Below are positions 10,792-17,258 of a stretch of 17,273 nucleotides of DNA, piece by piece. The notes beneath the pieces were generated by a model, which did not search any database, had not been told where the DNA came from, and worked only from the letters and a program-made list of their open reading frames with translations. The position numbers and the translations under genes were made by a program. The DNA is taken from the NCBI GenBank assembly GCA_035515515.1, contig DATJBC010000033.1, positions 1 through 17,273 on the forward strand. Reading direction: 5' to 3'. The number at the start of each line of letters is the position of its first letter. The first letter of the stretch is position 1. Origin of the DNA: DATJBC01 sp035515515. GTDB taxonomy: Bacteria > Actinomycetota > Acidimicrobiia > Acidimicrobiales > UBA8190.

Positions 10792-12249
10792 GTGCCCCGA
10801 CGACCCGACGACCGGCTTCACACCTACCGCGCCAAGCGCGACCCGGGCCGCACCCCCGAGCCGGTGCCCCCCGGCGCCCCCCGCCCGCGGGGCCGGCGCA
10901 CGGGGGCGGCGGCGGCGCCGGTCTTCGTCGTCCAGGAGCACCACGCCCGGGCCCTGCACTGGGACTTCCGGCTCGAGCGCGACGGCGTCCTCGTGTCGTG
11001 GGCCGTCCCCAAGGGGCTGCCGCTGGACCGGGGCACGCGCCGCCTGGCCGTCCAGACCGAGGACCACCCCATGGAGTACGCCGGCTTCGAGGGCGACATC
11101 CCCACCGGCGAGTACGGCGCCGGGTCGGTCGTCGGCTGGGACCGGGGCACCTACGAGTGCGAGAAGTGGTCGGACCACGAGGTCACCGTCGTCCTCCACG
11201 GCGAGCGGCTGCAGGGCCGCTACGTGCTCATCCACACCGGCGACAAGAGCTGGATCGTCCAGCGCACCGACCCCGCCGTCCACGACCGCCAGCGCCTCCC
11301 CGCGCACGTGGCGCCCATGCTGGCCGTGCCCGACTCGCTCCCCTCGGGCGCGGGGTGGGCCTTCGAGTTCAAGTGGGACGGGGTACGGGCCGTGGCCTAC
11401 GTCGAGGGCGGGCGCACCCGACTGCTGTCGCGCAACGACCGGGACGTCACGGTCAGCTACCCCGACCTCCGGCACATCGGTGAGCAGCTGGGCAGCCGGG
11501 ACGCCGTGCTCGACGGCGAGATCGTCGCCTTCGACGACGCCGGCCGGCCGAGCTTCGGCCGCCTGCAGGCCCGCATGCACGTGGCCGACGCCGCCAAGGC
11601 CCGCCGCCTGGCGGCCGAGGTGCCCGTGGCCTACCTCGTGTTCGACCTCCTGTTCCTCGACGGCCGCTCCCTGGTCGACGAGCCCTACACCGAGCGTCGC
11701 CGGGCGCTGGAGTCGCTGGCGCTCGGGGGGCCGGGGCTGGCCGTGCCCCCCTCGTTCTCCGGTGGCGGCGACGAGGTGATGGCGGCGTCGGTCGAGCAGG
11801 GCCTCGAAGGGGTCGTCGCCAAGCGCCTGGACAGCCCGTACCGGCCCGGCCGGCGCAGCCGGGAGTGGGTCAAGGTCAAGCGCGTCCGCACCCAGGAGAT
11901 CGTCGTGGTGGGGTGGGCGCCGGGGCGGGGGCGCCGCCACGACACCATCGGGGCGCTCCTCATGGGCCTGCCCGGGGACGAGGGCCTGGCGTACGCGGGC
12001 CGCGTGGGCACCGGCTTCACCGACGCCGCCCTCGCCGAGCTCCAGCGACAGCTGGCGCCCCTCGAGCGCGCCACCCCTCCCGTGGCCGGCGTCCCGCGCC
12101 CCCAGGCGGCGGGGGTGCACTGGGTGGAGCCCCGCCTGGTGGGCGAGGTCGTCTTCTCGGAGCGCACGGCCGACGGCCGGCTCCGGCAACCTTCGTGGCG
12201 GGGCCTGCGCCCCGACAAGGAGCCCGGGGCTGTCGTGCTCGAGCCGTGA
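10792..12249 (+). CDS. ligD: LigD-type protein: 3'-phosphoesterase domain fused to ATP-dependent DNA ligase
   Basis: The 485-residue protein has two domains of bacterial LigD. The N-terminal phosphoesterase (about 40-160) shows VQEHHARALHWDFRLERDG with H50, H56, D58 and R60, and EDHPMEYAGFEG with H92 and Y96, equivalent to the metal and catalytic residues of Pseudomonas LigD. It trims 3' ends during repair. The ligase domain (about 175-485) carries motif I FEFKWDGVR with adenylation lysine K194, motif III DGEIVAFD, IIIa YLVFDLLF, IV EGVVAKR and V REWVKVK, then an OB-fold tail. The polymerase domain of full LigD is absent, and no Ku gene lies in this window; split LigD systems are known in actinobacteria. 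GTG at 10792 was chosen because AGGAA lies 6 bases upstream. Likely roles are end joining or nick repair. Confidence 0.92.
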   Translation: MPRRPDDRLHTYRAKRDPGRTPEPVPPGAPRPRGRRTGAAAAPVFVVQEHHARALHWDFRLERDGVLVSWAVPKGLPLDRGTRRLAVQTEDHPMEYAGFEGDIPTGEYGAGSVVGWDRGTYECEKWSDHEVTVVLHGERLQGRYVLIHTGDKSWIVQRTDPAVHDRQRLPAHVAPMLAVPDSLPSGAGWAFEFKWDGVRAVAYVEGGRTRLLSRNDRDVTVSYPDLRHIGEQLGSRDAVLDGEIVAFDDAGRPSFGRLQARMHVADAAKARRLAAEVPVAYLVFDLLFLDGRSLVDEPYTERRRALESLALGGPGLAVPPSFSGGGDEVMAASVEQGLEGVVAKRLDSPYRPGRRSREWVKVKRVRTQEIVVVGWAPGRGRRHDTIGALLMGLPGDEGLAYAGRVGTGFTDAALAELQRQLAPLERATPPVAGVPRPQAAGVHWVEPRLVGEVVFSERTADGRLRQPSWRGLRPDKEPGAVVLEP

Positions 12250-12268
12250 CGGCTGCGACAATGACCTG

Positions 12269-12910
12269 ATGCCCGACACGCCCCCGGCCGGCGGCGAGGG
12301 CGCCTCGCATCCCGGTCCCGGTGCGCCGGCGTCGCAGCCCCCCGGCGACGAGCGGGCCGGGCACGAGCGGGGGGCGCACGAGCCGGCGCCCCCTCCCCCG
12401 CCGTATCCGCCCCCCCAGTACCTGCCGCCGGGGTACCCGCCTCCCCCGCCCCCCTTCGGCTCCGGCCCCGGACACCAGCCGCCGTGGGCGGCGGCCCCGG
12501 CCCGCTCCCCGTGGGCGTCGTTCGGGGTCCGGGTGGCCGGATGGCTCATCGACTGGGTCATCAGCGGGGTCATCAGCGCGGTGGTGCTCGTCCCCGTGCA
12601 CGCCGTCCAGGGCACGTCGGTGAGCGAGCAGGGGGTCGTGCTGTCCGCGCTGGTCATGGTCATCTACGCCACGGCCCTCATCGGCGGCCGGGGCCAGACG
12701 GTGGGCATGCGGGCGGTGCGGGTCAAGGCCGTGGTGGCCGGGGAGGGCGCCCCCGTCAGCTACGCCCGGGCGCTGGGCCGGGCGGTGTGCGAGATCGCCT
12801 TCGCGCCGCTCGTCATCCCCTGGGTCCTCGACATGCTGTTCCCGCTGTGGGACCCCCGCCGCCAGACCATCCACGACAAGGTGGCCCAGACGGTCGTCGT
12901 CAGGGTGTGA
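12269..12910 (+). CDS. RDD-family membrane protein with proline-rich N-terminus
   Basis: The 213-residue protein starts with about 80 Pro/Gly/His-rich residues, including PPPPPYPPPQYLPPGYPPPP, likely a disordered cytosolic tail. An RDD domain follows: FGVRVAGWLIDWVISGVI with the signature R88 and D95 in helix 1 (about 86-110), helix 2 at 122-140, GQTVGMRAVRVKAV at 142-155, a further membrane segment at 177-193, and the ending WDPRRQTIHDKVAQTVVV at 194-211 that is typical of the family. RDD proteins are small inner-membrane proteins; some are linked to ion exchange or stress, but most have no known function. The gene starts 19 bp after the ligase stop, so co-transcription is likely although a functional link is not obvious. 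No clear ribosome site is seen. Confidence 0.9.
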   Translation: MPDTPPAGGEGASHPGPGAPASQPPGDERAGHERGAHEPAPPPPPYPPPQYLPPGYPPPPPPFGSGPGHQPPWAAAPARSPWASFGVRVAGWLIDWVISGVISAVVLVPVHAVQGTSVSEQGVVLSALVMVIYATALIGGRGQTVGMRAVRVKAVVAGEGAPVSYARALGRAVCEIAFAPLVIPWVLDMLFPLWDPRRQTIHDKVAQTVVVRV

Positions 12911-12962
12911 CCGGCGGCGTCGTCGGCGTCTGCCCGGCGTCTCGCCACGGACAGTGAGGTCG

Positions 12963-12988
12963 TCAAGTTCCCGCCCGGGCGCGACGAA
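12963..12988 (+). promoter_or_regulatory. Possible alternative-sigma promoter (FliA-like) before the small conserved protein
   Basis: TCAAGTTC (12963-12970), 10 bases, then GCGACGAA (12981-12988). The first box matches the flagellar sigma-28 element TAAAGTTT at 6 of 8 positions. The second is a poor match to GCCGATAA (4 of 8), and the spacer is one base short. The end lies 62 bp before the ATG at 13051. This is a pattern-based suggestion only. Confidence 0.22.
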
Positions 12989-13050
12989 GAGTGAGCGGCG
13001 ACCCGATGGCGGGGCGCCGGCTCACCAGGGGCGGCACCGGAGGTTCTCCC

Positions 13051-13284
13051 ATGACCGTGGTCGACACGACGAGCCCCCTGCGCCCCGTCTCCACCTTCAC
13101 CCTGGCCGTGGGGGCCCGGGTGGCCGTGCGCAACCGCTACCTCGGGACGTGGAGCGTCGGGTTCGAGATCGCCGCGGTGCACGCCGAGGGCTGCGCGGTC
13201 AGGCGCGCCTCCGACGGCACCGTGCTCCCCGAGGTGATCCCCTGCCGCGACCTGCGCGACGCCGGGGAGCCGGGCTGGACCTGA
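13051..13284 (+). CDS. Small conserved protein with SH3-like beta-barrel character, function unknown
   Basis: The 77-residue protein is rich in beta-forming residues. Its core reads VGARVAVRNRYLGTWSVGFE, followed by EGCAVRRASDGTVLPEVI and the end CRDLR. The G-x-x-V-x-VRNR / G-x-W-x-x-GFE / VRR-x-SDG-x-LP pattern suggests a small barrel such as a Tudor- or SH3-like fold. I recall similar short proteins in actinobacteria but cannot name a family. ATG at 13051 was preferred because GGAGG lies 7 bases upstream; an in-frame ATG at 12991 would add 20 residues with no ribosome site. The gene stands alone, 140 bp after the RDD gene, and converges on the VOC gene. An unusual promoter-like motif precedes it. 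Confidence 0.65.
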   Translation: MTVVDTTSPLRPVSTFTLAVGARVAVRNRYLGTWSVGFEIAAVHAEGCAVRRASDGTVLPEVIPCRDLRDAGEPGWT

Positions 13285-13307
13285 GCGCCGCCCGCGGCGC
13301 GCCGCGG
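13285..13307. terminator. Overlapping GC hairpins between convergent genes
   Basis: Starting on the base after the stop, GCGCCGC and GCGGCGC (13285-13300) form a perfect 7-bp inverted repeat with a 2-base centre. An overlapping 16-bp perfect palindrome CCGCGGCGCGCCGCGG covers 13292-13307. The two are mutually exclusive as RNA folds, and either could end the converging transcripts. There is no T-tract. Confidence 0.45.
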
Positions 13308-13309
13308 CC

Positions 13310-13654
13310 TCAGATGGCGGTCGGGTGGCGGGGCTCGTAGAGCAGCACCCGCACGTCCCCGGGCAGCACCATGGTGGCCATCACCCCGAAGCCCGCGCTG
13401 CTGGGCGGGCCGGCGAAGGTGATGCCCTTGGCAGACAGCTCCGCCATGGTGGCGGTGATGTCGTCGCACATGAACGTCAGCTCGTGGGCGGCGGTGTCGG
13501 AGGGGTGGATCCCCATCTCGGCGGGCGGCAGGCGGAAGATCAGCCACCCGTCGTGCGCGTCGACGTTGTCGAACCCGAACACGTCCCGGAACACCACCCG
13601 CAGCTCGTCGGGCTTCGACGTGTAGAGGATCGCATGGGCTCCGGTGACGGCCAT
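13310..13654 (-). CDS. VOC-superfamily (glyoxalase/bleomycin resistance/dioxygenase fold) protein
   Basis: The 114-residue protein is a single VOC module pair. It opens with HAILYTSKPDELRVVFRDVF (H7 onward), the usual first beta-alpha unit, continues through DGWLIFRLPPAEMGIHP with E46, AHELTFMCDDI with H57, and closes with GDVRVLLYEPRHP with E107. H7, H57 and E107, with E46 as an alternative, could form the metal site. VOC proteins isomerise, cleave or sequester small molecules in the cytosol; the substrate cannot be read from the sequence. The gene converges on the small conserved gene and lies 46 bp downstream of the EthD-like gene on the same strand, so the two may share a transcript. Length is normal for the family. 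Confidence 0.85.
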   Translation of the reverse strand: MAVTGAHAILYTSKPDELRVVFRDVFGFDNVDAHDGWLIFRLPPAEMGIHPSDTAAHELTFMCDDITATMAELSAKGITFAGPPSSAGFGVMATMVLPGDVRVLLYEPRHPTAI

Positions 13655-13700
13655 GGCCGGCAGACTACGGACACCGCTCGGGGGGCGCCACCGGCTCCGC

Positions 13701-14435
13701 TCACGCCAGGGTCTTGACGATGTACTCGCTCATGGTGACGTTGCGCAGGCGGGCGAGGTCCAGACAGGCCTGCACGCTGTCGAGCATGGCCGTGACGTGC
13801 TCGGACAGGCGGGCAGGGTCACCGCCGGCGTTGAAGAACAGCATGGGGTCGGCGACGTGGGCGGCAGACGGCCAGGCCTCCTCGACGATCCCGTGGATCT
13901 CCGGCGCGTCCCCGCTCAGAGGGCGGACCACCTCGTTGCGCACGTAGCGGCAGCGCGGCTGCAACCGGCCCGACAGGGGGGACTGCGTGCCGTGCCAGCG
14001 CTCGATCCAGGTGGCGTAGCCCAGATCCGCGGGGCGGTGGATGAGCGAGACGGTGAGCACGCCCGGGGAGCGCTCGCCGTCGGCCCAGGACCGGGGCGCG
14101 GCGTGGGCGGTGGTGCCGTAGTCCTCGTAGAGCGACTCGACCACCAGGTACCCCGCGCTGGGCAGGCCGATCCCGCCCACGACCTCGTCGACCGGGTCGC
14201 GCCGGTCGTAGCTGTCCACCCACACCGACAGCTCGGCCACGTGCGGGTCCTCGCCGTCGGGCGTAGGCACCGGGGAGGGTGCCTCGGCGGCCGCGCCGTC
14301 GTGGACGTTCACCGTGAGCCCCCGGGCGCCCGCGGCGAGGACCCGGCCGGCGGTGTCGCCCAGGAGGCGGTCGCGCAAGCGGTCCCCGGACCGGGGCGTC
14401 CCGCCCCCCCACACGAGATAGACGAGCTTCTCCAC
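13701..14435 (-). CDS. EthD-domain-like protein
   Basis: The 244-residue protein begins VEKLVYLVWGGG and, in its second half, has SPGVLTVSLIHRPADLGYAT and WIERWHGTQSPLSGRLQPR, followed by YVRNEVVRPL. This H-R-P / W-x-x-x-WH-x-x-H-like block matches the dimeric alpha-beta barrel EthD family. EthD was found with ether-degrading cytochrome P450 genes, but its biochemical role is unclear and most members are uncharacterised. The N-terminal half has a similar first strand (residues 1-40) and VAELSVWVDSYDRRDPVD, so the protein may be two fused copies of the fold. I chose GTG at 14435, where the fold starts; the frame is open to 14600, but that part overlaps the next gene and is Arg/Ala/Pro-rich. 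No strong ribosome site is seen. Confidence 0.78.
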   Translation of the reverse strand: MEKLVYLVWGGGTPRSGDRLRDRLLGDTAGRVLAAGARGLTVNVHDGAAAEAPSPVPTPDGEDPHVAELSVWVDSYDRRDPVDEVVGGIGLPSAGYLVVESLYEDYGTTAHAAPRSWADGERSPGVLTVSLIHRPADLGYATWIERWHGTQSPLSGRLQPRCRYVRNEVVRPLSGDAPEIHGIVEEAWPSAAHVADPMLFFNAGGDPARLSEHVTAMLDSVQACLDLARLRNVTMSEYIVKTLA

Positions 14436-14493
14436 GGCCGCAGCATAGAGAGGGCGCCCCGGCGCGCCGGGCCGCGCCGAGACGGCCGACGCC

Positions 14494-14862
14494 TCAGCGG
14501 GCCGCCCGCCGGCCCTGCGCCCCGTCGGCCTCGGCGGCCAGGCGCGACGCCAGCTGGCGCGAGATCCCCAGGGCCCGGGCGACCTCGCTGATGCTGGCAT
14601 CCTGCTCCTCGGCGACCCCGAACATGGACAGGCGGACGCGATGGCGGGCCGTCTCGAACTCGTCCAGCGCCTCGGTGACCTCTCGCCGGCGCAGGGGCCC
14701 CTCGAGGCTCTCGAGCGTGGCGACGAGGTCGTCGCCCTGTCCCACCCGTCTGGCCATGGTGGCGTTCACCCGGGCGAAGCCGCGCATCACGTTCCGCAGG
14801 TTCTCGGTGGCCTCCACGAGCGCCTCCACGTCGCGGAGCAGCCTGTTGGTACGTCGTGACAT
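14494..14862 (-). CDS. Small helix-turn-helix protein, probable transcription regulator
   Basis: The 122-residue protein has a long, charged, helical N-terminus (5-75; LLRDVEALVEATENLRNVMR, then RVGQGDDLVATLESLEGPLR) likely to be a coiled coil or dimerisation helix pair. A C-terminal helix-turn-helix follows at about 88-112, DASISEVARALGISRQLASR, in the usual order of scaffold helix, turn G-I-S, and recognition helix. The tail is basic. I do not recognise a named family. ATG at 14862 was chosen because the frame upstream is Pro-rich without coding character; AAGGA lies 12 bases upstream, a long spacing. A perfect 17-bp inverted repeat (14936-14952) lies 74 bp upstream and may be its own operator. 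The EthD-like gene follows after 58 bp on the same strand. Confidence 0.75.
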   Translation of the reverse strand: MSRRTNRLLRDVEALVEATENLRNVMRGFARVNATMARRVGQGDDLVATLESLEGPLRRREVTEALDEFETARHRVRLSMFGVAEEQDASISEVARALGISRQLASRLAAEADGAQGRRAAR

Positions 14863-14935
14863 CGAAATGTGGTCCTTTTGTGTGGGAGGTGGCGGCCGCC
14901 GCCGGGCGGGCGGCGTGGGGCCGTCGGAGATCGGG

Positions 14936-14952
14936 CCGTGCACACTGCACGG
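14936..14952. promoter_or_regulatory. Perfect 7+3+7 inverted repeat upstream of the HTH gene
   Basis: CCGTGCA and TGCACGG flank CAC. The repeat is perfect and lies between the small single-helix protein gene and the HTH gene, 74 bp before the latter's ATG. Length and spacing suit a dimeric HTH regulator, so autoregulation is a reasonable idea. Confidence 0.45.
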
Positions 14953-14994
14953 TCGCCCGCAGGCCGAGCCGACCGCGGGCGCGGGTCCCCTGGG

Positions 14995-15306
14995 TCAGGG
15001 GCCCCGCGGCGGTGCGGCCGTGGCCCGCCACAGGTCGAGGCGCCATGGGCTGCACAGGGAGCGAAGCCGGCGCATGCGCCACGGCCGGGCGGGCGGGCGG
15101 GGCACCGGGGTGGCACGCCGGTCGCCCGCCACCTCCTCGGCGGCGCCGTCGGTCACCGCCAGCACCGCCATCGGCAGGTTGTCGGTGTTGGGGTTGCCGT
15201 CCGCGTCCCAGGAGAAGGCGAGCACCGTGCTCAGCGCCAGGAGGACCAGGAGGGCCCGCCCGCCGGGGCGCCGACAGCGGGCCGACGCGGTCACCGGGGG
15301 GAGCAC
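14995..15306 (-). CDS. Possible small single-helix membrane or secreted protein
   Basis: A 103-residue frame starts at GTG 15306 (or GTG 15294). It has a basic N-terminus (RCRRPGGR), a hydrophobic stretch ALLVLLALSTVLAFS at about 18-32, then the polar segment WDADGNPNTDNLPMAVLAVT and a basic tail. This looks like a signal anchor or signal peptide with a small exported part. I recognise no family. Support is modest: the hydrophobic helix is convincing but the Arg/Pro-rich C-terminus may be poorly constrained sequence. It is divergent from the TetR gene with a 162-bp spacer, so it could be that regulator's target. Confidence 0.5.
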   Translation of the reverse strand: MLPPVTASARCRRPGGRALLVLLALSTVLAFSWDADGNPNTDNLPMAVLAVTDGAAEEVAGDRRATPVPRPPARPWRMRRLRSLCSPWRLDLWRATAAPPRGP

Positions 15307-15344
15307 TCGGCCAGGTTAGTGGGGCGCGCGCCCACGGGCGTGGT

Positions 15345-15377
15345 CGCAATTGTGACGAGGAGGCCGCGATTGTTGCG
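15345..15377. promoter_or_regulatory. Paired 13-bp direct repeats in the TetR divergent spacer
   Basis: CGCAATTGTGACG (15345-15357) and CGCGATTGTTGCG (15365-15377) agree at 10 of 13 bases and start exactly 20 bp apart, about two helical turns. The first is embedded in GTCGCAATTGTGAC, a near-palindrome. They lie between the small membrane protein gene and the TetR gene, the usual operator location for a TetR repressor. Confidence 0.4.
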
Positions 15378-15468
15378 GGCAGGCGACGACGGCGGTGACG
15401 GGCTCGCATGTCAACACGTGTGGCAGTAGCCTGCGGCCGGTCCGGGGCGGAGCCAGCGGGGGACGATC

Positions 15469-16119
15469 ATGGGAGACAGCGCCGACGACCACGCGCCCGG
15501 CGGCCCCGCCCCGGGCGGGGGCGGGGCGACCCGGGACCGCATCCGGACGGCCGCCCGGGTGGTCATCGCCCGCAAGGGCTTCGACGCCACGGTCGACGAG
15601 ATCGCCGCCGAGGCCGGCGTGAGCCCCCGCACGGTGTTCCGGCACTATCCCACCCGGGACGAGCTGGTCGTCGACGCCGTGAAGGCCATGTTCGAGGCCG
15701 CCGGCCAGCGCCCCATCCCGGGACTGCCCACCCCCGACGAGGACCTCGCCGGCTGGATCGAGGGGCTGGCCACCACGATCCACACCCGCAACGCCGAGAT
15801 CGTGGGGCAGGCCTTCTGGGACATCCACGCCCCTCACAGCTCCGCCACCCTGGCGGAGATCCGGGCCCTGCGCGAGCAGTCCCGGGTGCGGGGCGTGCAG
15901 CACCTGGTGGACAGGGCCTGGGCGGCGGCGGGCGGGCAGGGAGCCCCACCGACCTCGCTCACCTGGGTCTTCGGCCTCACCTGCTCGGCCTTCACCACCC
16001 AGGCCCTCATGATCGACTTCGGGCTCACCCCCACCCAGATCGGCGCCGTCACGGCCGACATCCTCAAGTCGGCCCTCGCCGCGGCCATCGCCTGCAGCCG
16101 GGAGGACCCCGCTACATGA
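15469..16119 (+). CDS. TetR-family transcriptional regulator
   Basis: The 216-residue protein has a typical TetR N-terminal DNA-binding domain at about 21-68: RDRIRTAARVVIARKGFDAT, then VDEIAAEAGVSPRTVFRHYP with recognition helix SPRTVFRHY, ending TRDELVVDAV. The all-helical C-terminus (70-216) is the ligand-binding part and gives no ligand clue. The N-terminal 20 residues are Gly/Pro-rich. GGGGGACG lies upstream of the ATG at 15469. Such proteins usually repress neighbouring or divergent genes and are released by small hydrophobic or aromatic ligands. The divergent small membrane protein gene and its own promoter are the first candidates, through the repeats at 15345-15377. Its 3' end overlaps the convergent DUF2267 gene by 8 bp. 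Confidence 0.92.
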   Translation: MGDSADDHAPGGPAPGGGGATRDRIRTAARVVIARKGFDATVDEIAAEAGVSPRTVFRHYPTRDELVVDAVKAMFEAAGQRPIPGLPTPDEDLAGWIEGLATTIHTRNAEIVGQAFWDIHAPHSSATLAEIRALREQSRVRGVQHLVDRAWAAAGGQGAPPTSLTWVFGLTCSAFTTQALMIDFGLTPTQIGAVTADILKSALAAAIACSREDPAT

Positions 16120-16528
16120 CGATGGCGTAGTCCGAGGGCAACACCGACACGAGGTGGCCCATCATGCCCTCGCCGAGCTCCTCCCAGCAGACGGCGACCA
16201 CGGCGCGCGTCGCCTCTTCGGCCGCGCTCGTCCCCTTGAGGCCCGCCTCGCGCTCCACCCGCTCGAGGAACTCCGCGAGCGTCATCCGCTTCGGCGTCTT
16301 CGCCGGGTCCCAACCCTCGTAGAAGATGCCGCGCACCAACAGGGGCAGCTGCGCCGCCAGATGGGCGGCGACGTTCGGCTCGACGCGGTCGCGCACGGCG
16401 TGCAGCACGGCGCGCAACACCTGGTACGCCCGGTGCACATCGTCGAGACCGGCCTGCCGGTCGACCTCGTTCAGCCACTCGTAGGTCTTCGTGACGGTGC
16501 GGTCGATGACGTCGAGGTTGTGCTCCAT
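16112..16528 (-). CDS. DUF2267-domain protein
   Basis: The 138-residue protein is a full-length DUF2267 domain. Typical features are the helix pair YEWLNEVDRQAGLDDVHRAY at 16-35, VLRAVLHAVRDRVEPNVAAH at 37-56, LAAQLPLLVRGIFYEGWDP at 57-75 and MTLAEFLERVEREAGL at 82-97. The family is helical, cytosolic and of unknown function; it recurs in actinobacteria and proteobacteria near stress and hypoxia genes. ATG at 16528 is followed directly by the conserved start, and the frame upstream (to 16960) lies antisense within the hydrolase gene and has no coding character. The alpha/beta hydrolase gene lies 76 bp upstream on the same strand, suggesting one transcript. It overlaps the TetR gene's end by 8 bp, tail to tail. 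Confidence 0.88.
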   Translation of the reverse strand: MEHNLDVIDRTVTKTYEWLNEVDRQAGLDDVHRAYQVLRAVLHAVRDRVEPNVAAHLAAQLPLLVRGIFYEGWDPAKTPKRMTLAEFLERVEREAGLKGTSAAEEATRAVVAVCWEELGEGMMGHLVSVLPSDYAIVM

Positions 16529-16604
16529 GGAGCCAGTGTCCGGCCCGGCCCCCACGCCGACAAGAGGCGAAGGTCCCGTCACGGCGGCGACGGGTGGCGG
16601 CGCG

Positions 16605-17258
16605 TCAGCCGGTGGTCTGCCCCACGGGGGCCAGGTGGTGGAGGAACCACGACCCGGCCAGGCGGGCCACCTCCTCCAGGGCGCCCGGCTCCTCGAAGAG
16701 GTGGGTGGCGCCCGGGACCACGGCGAGCTCGCTCTGCGCACCGAGGCGCCGTTGTGCCTGGCGGTTGAGCTCGAGCACGACGGTGTCATCGCCCCCCACG
16801 ATGAGGAGCGTCGGCGCCTGCACCTCGGCGAGCCGGGATCCGGCCAAGTCCGGACGCCCGCCGCGCGACACCACCGCGGAGATCTTCCCGCCCGCCTCGG
16901 CGGCTGCCGCCAGCGCGGCTGCGGCGCCCGTGCTCGCGCCGAAGTAGCCGATGTGGGCACCGCTCGCCTCGGGCTGGGCCTCGAGCCAGCGCGTGACCGC
17001 TCCCAGACGGGCCGTCAGGAGCTCGATGTCGAAGACCGCCGATCGCGACGTCTCTTCGGAAGCCGTGAGGAGGTCGAAGAGCAGTGTCCCGAGGCCGACC
17101 TCGTGCAAGACAGCCGCCACGAAGCGGTTGCGGGGGCTGTGGCGGCTGCTCCCGCTCCCGTGGGCGAAGACGACCAGACCCGAGCAGTCCTCGGGCACCG
17201 TCACCTGTCCCGCCAGGCGGACGGCGCCGACGTCGACCTCGACGGGCTCGTCTTTCAT
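16605..17258 (-). CDS. Alpha/beta hydrolase of the dienelactone hydrolase-like type
   Basis: The 217-residue protein is a complete small alpha/beta hydrolase. LVVFAHGSGSSRHSPRNRFV at 28-47 includes the HGSGSS oxyanion-hole loop. GYFGASTGAAAAL at 104-116 is the nucleophile elbow with S109. LLIVGGDDTVV at 151-161 supplies the acid, D157 or D158, and VPGATHLFEEPG at 181-192 the catalytic His, H186. The fold hydrolyses esters, lactones or similar bonds; the substrate is not predictable. I recall close relatives occurring as the C-terminal half of, or beside, phosphoribosyltransferase-like proteins in mycobacteria. The start ATG lies only 15 bases from the window's right edge, so the upstream gene and promoter are not visible. 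DUF2267 follows after 76 bp. Confidence 0.88.
   Translation of the reverse strand: MKDEPVEVDVGAVRLAGQVTVPEDCSGLVVFAHGSGSSRHSPRNRFVAAVLHEVGLGTLLFDLLTASEETSRSAVFDIELLTARLGAVTRWLEAQPEASGAHIGYFGASTGAAAALAAAAEAGGKISAVVSRGGRPDLAGSRLAEVQAPTLLIVGGDDTVVLELNRQAQRRLGAQSELAVVPGATHLFEEPGALEEVARLAGSWFLHHLAPVGQTTG

Noticed and set aside
11378..12437. GGGTAC boxes inside the ligase and RDD genes as extra SigF promoters
   Set aside because: They lie within codons of well-supported proteins, with no matching upstream box and no gene start at a fitting distance.
12385..12455. Proline-codon run as a nucleotide repeat array
   Set aside because: The repetition is explained by the Pro-rich tail of the RDD protein; units are irregular at the DNA level.
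10630..12663. Leftward open frame of 677 codons opposite the ligase gene
   Set aside because: It is a shadow of high GC at third positions. The ligase motifs on the other strand are complete, and this frame shows no domain.
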